Source: an uncultured Chlorobiota bacterium (GTDB taxonomy: Bacteria > Bacteroidota > Bacteroidia > Bacteroidales > JAADGE01). From it: a DNA stretch of 44,290 nucleotides. Made by a program: the position numbers and the translations under genes. The notes under the pieces were generated by a model that searched no databases, had not been told where the DNA came from, and worked only from the letters and a program-made list of their open reading frames with translations. Shown here in pieces: positions 1 to 6,491 of the stretch (positions are counted from its first letter, which is position 1; each line of letters opens with the position of its first letter). The stretch is from the NCBI GenBank assembly GCA_947311445.1, contig CAMZKV010000021.1:1-44290 (forward strand), written 5' to 3'.

Positions 1-169
1 ATATTGTAAAAGTTGATAAAAATATATTCAAATAAATTAGGCAAGTAGATAAAATTCTTTAAAATTATTTTGGCTCCATAAACTTATATGATTGTATTCT
101 AAGATTATTTTGAGAGTTGGGGAAAGTTTTCTCTGGGCGTTTTCTTACTTTTTCAATCTCCTTTTTAAG

Positions 170-196
170 GTGGTTTAAGTGTTATGGTTAAACCAC
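170..196. repeat. 9-bp inverted repeat (hairpin or operator)
   Basis: GTGGTTTAA at 170-178 and TTAAACCAC at 188-196 are perfect inverted copies around a 9-nt loop. No T-run follows on either strand, so it does not look like a terminator. No function can be assigned. Confidence 0.5.
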
Positions 197-292
197 ACTA
201 CACCAAAACGTAAAAAAAAGAGGTGGATGATCGACTACGAAAACGCGAGGGTACGAACTCCCCCTATAGTATTTTGAGAAAGCCGAAAAAGC

Positions 293-430
293 CTTAGAAT
301 ACTTTCGAAAAACATCTTAGGATACGATGTAAAAAGACTTTAAATACTCAGAAAAAGGTTGAAAATAATTAGAATACGGCAGAAAAATGGCTTAGAATAT
401 ATAGAAAAACATCTTGAAAAACGGTTAAAA
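293..430. repeat. degenerate 22-23 bp direct repeats
   Basis: At least five imperfect copies of a unit beginning (C)TTAGAATAC and containing GAAAAA about 14-18 nt later. They start at about 293, 316, 338, 368 and 391, with a shorter partial copy at 413. Spacings are 23, 22, 30, 23 and 22 bp. The copies fall in different reading frames, so the repeat exists at the DNA level. Confidence 0.5.
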
Positions 431-561
431 ATGTCTTCGACTATAGCAAAAAAAAAAAGTTTTGAAATACAGAAACATTATATAAACGGAAACTAATAAA
501 GGAAGCATGGAAAGAAATTAATAAAGCTCAAAAATTAGCAAAAAAACATGAACGTTTTGGA

Positions 562-1680
562 TTGTTAATTCAAATTCTTGAATGGAAAAAAAATATTGGA
601 TTTCATATTGATACATTTACAAGAGATGATTATTCAGAACTCTCAATAATTGAGAAACAAATAATAAATCAACAGTTTATGTTTTTGAAAATGAAAAATT
701 TATATATGGAAATTTTGAGTTTGAAAAAAGAACATGGATATTTTCCTAAAGACTACGACAAATCAAAGTTCACTAAATTTAGTCCTGAAATTCCCAAAGA
801 AGTTATATCAAAAAGAACAATATTTTACTCAAGAATAACCAAAGCAATTTATTTTTGGATGCAAAAAAAACATGAAGAAGAATATGAATTAACCAAATTA
901 AATATAAAAGAAGCAGATTCAGATGTTGATTATACTGAGTATTTAATTGGTCATCTTGAACATTTAACTTCATGTATTTGTAATGCTTCATTTTCTGAAC
1001 TTATTTCAACTTTAAAAGAACTTAAAACAAAATATAAGAAAGGATATTTTGGCGAAAATTATAACCTTAAATTGAAACTTTTTTACTATGCAGCTACCTA
1101 TGAAATAATGAGTTATGCATTTATGGGAAATGAGGTTTTATTAAGAAAAAAGGTTGATGAAGTTGAAAAAGAAATTTTGTTTTGGAAAAAAAATCTTTCG
1201 AAAGAAATGTACATAATTATATGCACAGCCCTAAAAACAGGCTATTTCTTTTTGGGAGATTATAAAAAATCAAAATTTTATATAAATAAAATACTTGTAA
1301 AGTCTAATAAAACCCTTAGAAAAGATGCTTTTGACGAAGCATTACTTATTAATCTCATAATAGTTTTTGATAAAAAAAATGATTACAATTATAAAAAAAG
1401 TGTTTTAAACAGTTCTCTTAAATATTTTAATAATAATAATATGAACAACAGTTTAGAGAATTTATTTGCAAAAGCATTACAAAAAAATATTTTTGATAAA
1501 GATATATATAAGAAAGTATACAAAAGTCTTGAAAATGAATTTGTAACAAATTTTTATAAATTAAAAGACGGAAGATTATATTCTGAAAGTTATTTACCCT
1601 TATATATTTGGTTGAAATCTAAAATAAAAAACAAAGATTTATTAACAGTAATGAAAAGTTGGAACGAAAATTCTTTATAA
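562..1680 (+). CDS. hypothetical protein, probably 5'-truncated
   Basis: Lys/Glu-rich, mostly helical cytoplasmic protein of unknown function with no signal peptide or membrane segment. The open frame starts after the stop at 463-465, and the residues encoded at 466-561 (rich in K, E, A, ending KKHERFG) look like genuine protein continuing into this ORF. There is no ATG in that stretch: the nominal start at 562 is a TTG inside what looks like a helix, and the first in-frame ATG is near 679. From memory it resembles the C-terminal three quarters of a Bacteroidota hypothetical family of about 480 residues that has an N-terminal SL.K.EKRYFK-type region. That N-terminal region is absent here. I infer that the gene lost its 5' end to the repeat-bearing sequence upstream and may be a pseudogene. 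It converges on tyrA, 6 bp away. Confidence 0.6.
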   Translation: MLIQILEWKKNIGFHIDTFTRDDYSELSIIEKQIINQQFMFLKMKNLYMEILSLKKEHGYFPKDYDKSKFTKFSPEIPKEVISKRTIFYSRITKAIYFWMQKKHEEEYELTKLNIKEADSDVDYTEYLIGHLEHLTSCICNASFSELISTLKELKTKYKKGYFGENYNLKLKLFYYAATYEIMSYAFMGNEVLLRKKVDEVEKEILFWKKNLSKEMYIIICTALKTGYFFLGDYKKSKFYINKILVKSNKTLRKDAFDEALLINLIIVFDKKNDYNYKKSVLNSSLKYFNNNNMNNSLENLFAKALQKNIFDKDIYKKVYKSLENEFVTNFYKLKDGRLYSESYLPLYIWLKSKIKNKDLLTVMKSWNENSL

Positions 1681-1686
1681 TTTGTT

Positions 1687-2523
1687 CTAAACTATTCTTT
1701 TAATCTTATTTGCATCTTCAATCATTTTTGAAATTCCGGATTTATCATTTTCTGCAATTTTTAATTTAAATTCTTGAAGTTTCATTATATATGTATTTAA
1801 AACATCAACAACATTTTCAGAATTTTGGTTGAAAATGGGTGTCCACATCTCAGCAGAACTTTTGGCAAGTCGGACAGTTGAGCGAAAACCTCCGCCTGCC
1901 ATATTAAAAATCTGTTTTTCGTCTTTTTCTTTGTCTAAAACAGTAAGTGCCAAAATAAATGAACTTATGTGTGAAATATGTGAAACATATGCTGCATGAA
2001 CATCATGAGATTTTGCATCCATATATATCATTCTCATATTTAAGCTACCATACATATCTTCAACAATTCTCAATGCTTTTTTTGAGCTTTCGTGTTGGTT
2101 GCAAATAATTGCAGACTTACCATCATACATATGAGATATTGCAGCCCAAGGTCCTGAATATTCAGTTCCTGCCATTGGATGCGAGGCTACAAAATTTTTC
2201 CTTTTCGGATGATTTTTTACGAGCTTGCAAAGTCCATATTTTGTTGAACTTACATCTGTAACTATTTGATTATTAATCTTATCTAAAATACTTGGAAGAA
2301 TTGCTTGAACAATATTCACAGGTGTTGATACAATAATAAGATCTGCAAGTTTTATACCTTCCTCCAAATTAACTATTTCATCAACCAAACCAATACTTTT
2401 TGCAGTTTCAGCGTGTAATTTATTCTTGTCAACCCCGTAAATAATATCAGCAAATTTTCTCTTCTTTAAATCTATTGCCATTGAACCTCCAATTAATCCT
2501 AAGCCTATAATTGTTACTCTCAT
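1687..2523 (-). CDS. tyrA: prephenate dehydrogenase
   Basis: Oxidises and decarboxylates prephenate to 4-hydroxyphenylpyruvate, the committed step to tyrosine, in the cytoplasm. The 278 residues match a monofunctional enzyme. An N-terminal Rossmann domain carries GLGLIGG (7-13) and the strand VTDVSSTK (88-95). The signature SHPMAGTEYSGP (114-125) contains the family's catalytic His115. The helical dimerisation domain has the HDVHAAYVSHISH region (173-185) and GGGFRSTVRLA (210-220), whose Arg is typical of prephenate binding. There is no chorismate mutase fusion and no ACT domain. It is the last gene of the pheA - aminotransferase - tyrA operon, about 70 bp after the aminotransferase, and so falls under the attenuator upstream of pheA. 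Confidence 0.93.
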   Translation of the reverse strand: MRVTIIGLGLIGGSMAIDLKKRKFADIIYGVDKNKLHAETAKSIGLVDEIVNLEEGIKLADLIIVSTPVNIVQAILPSILDKINNQIVTDVSSTKYGLCKLVKNHPKRKNFVASHPMAGTEYSGPWAAISHMYDGKSAIICNQHESSKKALRIVEDMYGSLNMRMIYMDAKSHDVHAAYVSHISHISSFILALTVLDKEKDEKQIFNMAGGGFRSTVRLAKSSAEMWTPIFNQNSENVVDVLNTYIMKLQEFKLKIAENDKSGISKMIEDANKIKRIV

Positions 2524-2592
2524 CTTATTGTTTTAAATTAAATTCTGTTATTTTAAAAACCTTAAAATCTATAAAAAACTAAATTATTTTTA

Positions 2593-3750
2593 TCATTTCT
2601 TTTTAATATCATAAAGAACTTTAAAAAAAACTTGAGTTTTGCTACATAATGAAATTCGTATATATTTTTGACCTTGTGAACCAAAAATTTCTCCGGGACT
2701 AATAAATATTCTATATTTTTTTAGTAAATAATCTGAAAATTGATAACTTGAATCAAAATTACTTGGTATTTCTGCCCAAACAAACAATCCTCCAATTTCT
2801 TTATCAAATTTACAATTTAAAAGCTCTAAAATTTCCCAAACTATTTTTTGTCTTTTTTTATATTCCAAATTCAAATTCTTATACCAAGAATTTTCAACTT
2901 TAAGAGCAGAAATTGCAGCTTGTTGAATTGGCAAAAACATTCCCGAAATCATATTTGATTGAATTTTCTGAATAGGTTTTAAATACTCTTCATTTCCAAA
3001 AACTGCTCCCACACGCCATCCTGCCATATTATGAGATTTGCTTAATGAATTAAGCTCAATTGCTGTATCAAAAGCTCCTTTCACTGATAAAATACTTAAA
3101 TAATCTTCATTTAAAATGAAATTATACGGATTATCATTACAAATTAATATATTGTTCTCTTTTCCAAAACTAATTAATTCTTCAAAGAAATATTTTGTGG
3201 CTTTTTGTCCGGTTGGCATATTAGGATAATTTATCCACATAATTTTAACTTTTGATAAATCTTTTTTTCTAAGTTCGTTAAAATCCGGATAAAAGTTATT
3301 TTCTTTTTTTAAATTATAAAGAATTGGTTTTGCTCCAACAATCTCTGTTACAGACGAATAAGTCGGATATGAAGGATTAGGAATCAATACTTCATCATCT
3401 GCATTTAAAAATGCTTTTGAAATATACATAATCCCAATTTTTGACCCCATTACAGGCAAAACTTCATTTTCAGGATTTATTTTAACACAAAAATATTTTT
3501 TATACCAATAAGAAAATGCTTCTCTTAATTCATAAATTCCTCTGTACGATTGATAAGAATGATTGTTAATATCAGAAGAAAACTTTTTTAAAGTACCAAT
3601 AACTGTTCTCGGAGGAGGTAAATCTGGGCTTCCAATTCCCAGGTTTATAATCTCAACACCTGAATCTCTTATTTCATTAATTTCTTTTAATTTTTTTGAG
3701 AAATAGTATTCTTGTACAGAACTTGCAGCTTTTGAAGGTTCAATTATCAT
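2593..3750 (-). CDS. class I/II PLP aminotransferase of the aromatic operon
   Basis: Fold-type I aminotransferase of 385 residues. Visible landmarks: GIGSPDLPPP near 38-47 (substrate and cofactor end), NYPNMPTGQ near 174-182, ICNDNPY near 203-209 (PLP-pyridine Asp), SLSKSHNMAGWRVG with the PLP Schiff-base Lys238, and YIRISLC near the C-terminus (carboxylate-binding Arg). Its place between prephenate dehydratase and prephenate dehydrogenase suggests that it transaminates phenylpyruvate and 4-hydroxyphenylpyruvate, or prephenate. Sequence alone cannot separate this from aspartate or LL-diaminopimelate aminotransferase relatives. Its ATG overlaps the pheA TAA by one base (3750), implying translational coupling. 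Confidence 0.87.
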   Translation of the reverse strand: MIIEPSKAASSVQEYYFSKKLKEINEIRDSGVEIINLGIGSPDLPPPRTVIGTLKKFSSDINNHSYQSYRGIYELREAFSYWYKKYFCVKINPENEVLPVMGSKIGIMYISKAFLNADDEVLIPNPSYPTYSSVTEIVGAKPILYNLKKENNFYPDFNELRKKDLSKVKIMWINYPNMPTGQKATKYFFEELISFGKENNILICNDNPYNFILNEDYLSILSVKGAFDTAIELNSLSKSHNMAGWRVGAVFGNEEYLKPIQKIQSNMISGMFLPIQQAAISALKVENSWYKNLNLEYKKRQKIVWEILELLNCKFDKEIGGLFVWAEIPSNFDSSYQFSDYLLKKYRIFISPGEIFGSQGQKYIRISLCSKTQVFFKVLYDIKKK

Positions 3751-4607
3751 TATATTTTCGTTTTATGAAGTTTAGTTAAAGATTTATTTGCTTCATTATA
3801 TTCTCCCATAATTTTAAAATTTTCAGTAAGTGGCATAACTGCATTTATAGATTGTTTATATCTTTCAAAATCATCGAAAATTAAATCTACATAAAAAGAA
3901 TATCTTCCGGGAACTCCTATTATTGGGTGAGATTGAATTTTATGAAGATTAATATCATAGAACGAAAAAACCGACAAAACTTTTGACAAACTTCCTGTTT
4001 TATTAGAAAGACTAAAACAAACTGAAGATTTGTTTACGTTTTCATTGCTTGTGTTATCATCCTTTTTTAACTCAAAAAATCTTGTATAATTTAATTTATT
4101 GTCTTCAATGCTTTTAGCAAGAATTTTTAAATTATATCTTTTTGCGGCAAAACTGCTTGCAATTGCTGCTGTATTTTTTGCTCCGGAACTTGAGATGTCT
4201 TTGGCACTTATTGCAGTATCAAAACTTTCAACCAAACGAATATTCGGATACTTTTTAAAAAAATTACTACATTGATAAATTGCCATTGGATGTGAAAAAA
4301 CTTCTTCAATATCTTCTATTTTTTCGCCGTTTTTTGCTATCAAGTTTTGTACTATCCTTAAATATATTTCACCGGTAATTTTTAATTTTGATTTTTCAAT
4401 TAATGAATAATTTGGAAGAATTGAACCTGCAATTGTGTTTTCAATTGCCATAATTCCTGTATCTGCTTTTTCGGTTTCAACTGCTTCAATTAAATCGGCA
4501 AATGTTCTACATTGTATAAGTTCAATGCTGTTAGTTTTATAGTACTTTACTGTAGCTTCTTCATGAAAAGCACCGAGTATTCCTTGAATTGCAACTTTAT
4601 TTACCAT
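3750..4607 (-). CDS. pheA: prephenate dehydratase with ACT domain
   Basis: Converts prephenate to phenylpyruvate, the committed step to phenylalanine. The N-terminal type 2 periplasmic-binding-like catalytic domain begins with KVAIQGILGAFHEEA and contains GIMAIENTIAGS (51-62), SHPMAIYQC (105-113) and the catalytic signature NYTRFFEL (173-180, Thr175-Arg176-Phe177). The C-terminal ACT domain (about 195-275) carries KTGSLSKVLSVF and HKIQSHPI, the region that normally binds feedback phenylalanine. At 285 residues it is a monofunctional enzyme without a fused chorismate mutase. It is the first structural gene of the aromatic operon. The ATG at 4607 lies 14 nt after the attenuator terminator stem. 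Confidence 0.93.
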   Translation of the reverse strand: MVNKVAIQGILGAFHEEATVKYYKTNSIELIQCRTFADLIEAVETEKADTGIMAIENTIAGSILPNYSLIEKSKLKITGEIYLRIVQNLIAKNGEKIEDIEEVFSHPMAIYQCSNFFKKYPNIRLVESFDTAISAKDISSSGAKNTAAIASSFAAKRYNLKILAKSIEDNKLNYTRFFELKKDDNTSNENVNKSSVCFSLSNKTGSLSKVLSVFSFYDINLHKIQSHPIIGVPGRYSFYVDLIFDDFERYKQSINAVMPLTENFKIMGEYNEANKSLTKLHKTKI

Positions 4608-4621
4608 TTTCTTAAAATTAA

Positions 4622-4647
4622 AAAATCCCGATTTTAGTCGGGATTTT
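4622..4647 (-). terminator. attenuator terminator of the phe/tyr operon
   Basis: On the minus strand the stem AAAATCCCGA / TCGGGATTTT is a perfect 10-bp pair with the six-base loop CTAAAA, continued directly into a T-rich tract. It sits between the leader-peptide stop (4671) and the pheA ATG (4607). Its 5' arm contains CCGACT (4641-4636 on the minus strand), exactly complementary to AGTCGG near the end of the leader peptide (4682-4677). Formation of the terminator therefore competes with an antiterminator. Confidence 0.87.
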
Positions 4648-4670
4648 GAATTAGTGAATTATATACACAT

Positions 4671-4736
4671 TTATTTCCGACTGTTGCTTAACAGTATAGA
4701 ATAAAAGAAATAAAAATATGTGTTTAATTTTTGCAT
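4671..4736 (-). CDS. pheL: Tyr/Phe-rich leader peptide of the pheA operon
   Basis: A 21-codon ORF whose only likely role is to measure the supply of charged tRNA. Codons 7-12 (4718-4701) read TAT TTT TAT TTC TTT TAT, encoding YFYFFY, six consecutive aromatic residues. The ORF ends with TAA at 4673-4671. Just downstream of the aromatic codons, ACTGTT (4695-4690) can pair with AACAGT (4685-4680) around a four-base loop. The second strand of that hairpin overlaps AGTCGG (4682-4677), which can instead pair with CCGACT in the terminator arm. A ribosome stalled on the Phe/Tyr codons would cover the first arm, freeing the antiterminator. A ribosome reaching the stop would cover the second arm, letting the terminator form. 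The symbol is by analogy with pheL in Proteobacteria. Confidence 0.87.
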   Translation of the reverse strand: MQKLNTYFYFFYSILLSNSRK

Positions 4737-4755
4737 TTTAGTTTATTTGAGAATG

Positions 4756-4763
4756 TAAAAGTA
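4756..4763 (-). promoter_or_regulatory. probable -7 box for the pheL-pheA operon
   Basis: TACTTTTA on the minus strand is one mismatch from the Bacteroidota -7 consensus TAnnTTTG and is followed by CATTC. It would place the transcription start a dozen or so bases before the leader ATG (4736). No clear -33 TTTG is visible at the right distance. Confidence 0.45.
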
Positions 4764-4789
4764 AATTTTATATTTTAATAAAAAATTTT

Positions 4790-6274
4790 TTATAAATATT
4801 TTTTTAGTACTCCTGTTCTTTCATTAAACTCATTAATTAATTCATCCCAACGGTGGACTTGATTAAACATTGTATTCCAAATATTTCTATCGTTCCAAAG
4901 TTGGTTTAAATCTTCAACATCTTTTTCTTGTTGTTCAACCCAAGTAAAATATTTTAAGTTATGAATTGCTTTTCTGTCATGATAACCAAGTTCTTTCATA
5001 TTATCAACTTGTTGCCCAAGCATACATTTTTCAAAATCTTTAACTGCCTGAATTTCATCATATTGCCCTCTTTCTTCTCTTAATTCATCAACTCTGGATT
5101 TATACATATCAGCACTATCAGTTGCAATTGTAATAATAATATCATCCGAAGTCATTTCAAAATATTTAGCAGTTTTAATTGCTGAAAGTAAGTTTCCAAT
5201 TCCTGAAATTCCTATTAAATGTAATTGGCTAATTAATTCATCAGAAATTCCTATTGATTTAAGATATTTATGTCCTTCCGGCTCATTAAATAGTCTTAAT
5301 AGTCGCATTGGGTCTTCATCATCTATAGCAGTAACAACATCAGTGTTTTTCACATTATGTATCCATGGAATATGTTTATCTCCAATTCCTTCAATTCTGT
5401 GAGCTCCAAAACCGTTTCTTAAAATTGTAGGACATTGTAATGCTTCGGAAGCAACAACTTTAATGTGAGGAAATAAAGTTCTTAAATAATCTCCGGCAGC
5501 AATAGTTCCTGCCGAACCGGTTGCCGAAACATACCCGGCAAATCTGCTGTTTTCATTTTTTATTAAATTATAAATTTCTTCAATTGCACTTCCTGTAACA
5601 TTAAAATGCCAGGCAGGATTTCCAAATTCATCAAACTGATTAAAGATTACAACATCATCTCTGGTTCTTTTAAGTTCCCAACATTTGTCGTAAATTTCTT
5701 TTACGTTTGATTCGCTTCCGTATGTAGCAATTACAGTGGATTTTGCAATATTTTTAAGCCAATCAAAGCGTTCTTTGCTCATTTCTTCGGGAAGTATTGC
5801 AATTGGCTCTGTTCCCATTAATCTGCTGTCGAAGGCACCTCCTCTACAATAATTCCCTGTTGATGGCCAAACTGCTTTGTGGTATGTTGGGTCAAATTCG
5901 CCTGTTGTAATTCTAGGTGCAAGGCATCCGTATGCTGCACCTACTTTATGTGCACCCGTAGGAAAATATTTTCCAACCATCAAAACAATTCTTGCATTAA
6001 CACCTGTAAACTCTTTTGGAAGCTCAATAAATGTAGGGGTTTCAAAAAGTCCTCCTTTTTCTTTTGCTTCATTTTTCCAAGTTATTCTGAAAAGATTTAA
6101 AGGATTAAAATCCCAAAGCCCAATATTTTTTAATTCATCTTTAATTTTTCCGGGAATTGTATCTGGATTTTTTTGTTGTTCAAAAGTAGGAAGTATAATA
6201 CCTTTTTCTTTAAAAACTTTTATTGCATTTTCTAATGCTCTTTCATTTGTTATTTTGTCTATTGGTTTAATCAT
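4790..6274 (-). CDS. TrpB/cysteine-synthase superfamily PLP enzyme, function not established
   Basis: Fold-type II PLP enzyme of 494 residues. The PLP-lysine motif is PTGAHKVGAAYG with Lys110. STGNYCRGGAFDS is the substrate-loop Asn region of this superfamily, and TGSAGTIAAGDYLR is the phosphate-binding Gly/Ser stretch. It is longer than cysteine synthase (about 310) or TrpB (about 400). It matches my recollection of a conserved Bacteroidota family annotated only as PLP-dependent beta subunit. It lies immediately upstream of, and in the same direction as, the phe/tyr attenuator, and no terminator is visible after it, so read-through into the leader is possible. No trpA or other trp gene is nearby, so a role in tryptophan synthesis is not supported. 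Confidence 0.75.
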   Translation of the reverse strand: MIKPIDKITNERALENAIKVFKEKGIILPTFEQQKNPDTIPGKIKDELKNIGLWDFNPLNLFRITWKNEAKEKGGLFETPTFIELPKEFTGVNARIVLMVGKYFPTGAHKVGAAYGCLAPRITTGEFDPTYHKAVWPSTGNYCRGGAFDSRLMGTEPIAILPEEMSKERFDWLKNIAKSTVIATYGSESNVKEIYDKCWELKRTRDDVVIFNQFDEFGNPAWHFNVTGSAIEEIYNLIKNENSRFAGYVSATGSAGTIAAGDYLRTLFPHIKVVASEALQCPTILRNGFGAHRIEGIGDKHIPWIHNVKNTDVVTAIDDEDPMRLLRLFNEPEGHKYLKSIGISDELISQLHLIGISGIGNLLSAIKTAKYFEMTSDDIIITIATDSADMYKSRVDELREERGQYDEIQAVKDFEKCMLGQQVDNMKELGYHDRKAIHNLKYFTWVEQQEKDVEDLNQLWNDRNIWNTMFNQVHRWDELINEFNERTGVLKKYL

Positions 6275-6491
6275 ATTAATTAAATTATTTTTTTCTTGTT
6301 ATTCCGTTATATCTAATTTTAAAATCTAATACAAAATTGAGTTTGTAAAAATATAGTTTTATTAGAATATAATATTAATAAAATGAAAAATTTATTCATA
6401 ATAATGAAAAAGTCTATATATTTAAAAAAAGTATTTATTTTTTTTTGTTTAGCACGATTGTTGCAGAACTGTTAGAAAAAAGTAAATTATT

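Larger units (their letters stand above)
1..465. other. non-coding region with degenerate repeats and a hairpin
   Basis: I see no convincing gene here. Positions 1-120 are ordinary AT-rich sequence. At 170-196 there is a perfect 9-bp inverted repeat (GTGGTTTAA / TTAAACCAC, 9-nt loop). From about 230 to 300 the sequence is visibly richer in G+C than the rest of the window. From 293 to about 430 there are degenerate direct repeats built on CTTAGAATAC followed by GAAAAA, starting near 293, 316, 338, 368, 391 and 413. The period is mostly 22-23 bp, so it is not a multiple of three and not a protein repeat. A short open stretch at 270-317 reads like a helical peptide but ends in a stop. The last in-frame stop before the next gene is at 463-465. 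Confidence 0.6.

Noticed and set aside
270-320. Short peptide YFEKAEKALEYFRKTS read as a degenerate TPR
   Set aside because: It stops after 16 codons and the following repeats fall in other frames with a 22-23 bp period, so a DNA repeat explains it better.
293-430. Possible CRISPR array
   Set aside because: The copies are degenerate and contiguous with no unique spacers, and there are no cas genes in the window.
4790-6274. Tryptophan synthase beta chain (trpB)
   Set aside because: The protein is about 100 residues longer than TrpB and has no trpA or trp neighbours, so only superfamily membership is supported.
5877-6329. Plus-strand ORF of 150 codons opposite the PLP enzyme gene
   Set aside because: It lies fully antisense to a gene with intact PLP motifs. 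Its hydrophobic composition is the expected complement shadow.
6383-6475. Small plus-strand ORF of 30 codons with a hydrophobic stretch before the PorE-like gene
   Set aside because: No promoter box or homology cue. Such short ORFs are expected by chance in AT-rich DNA.
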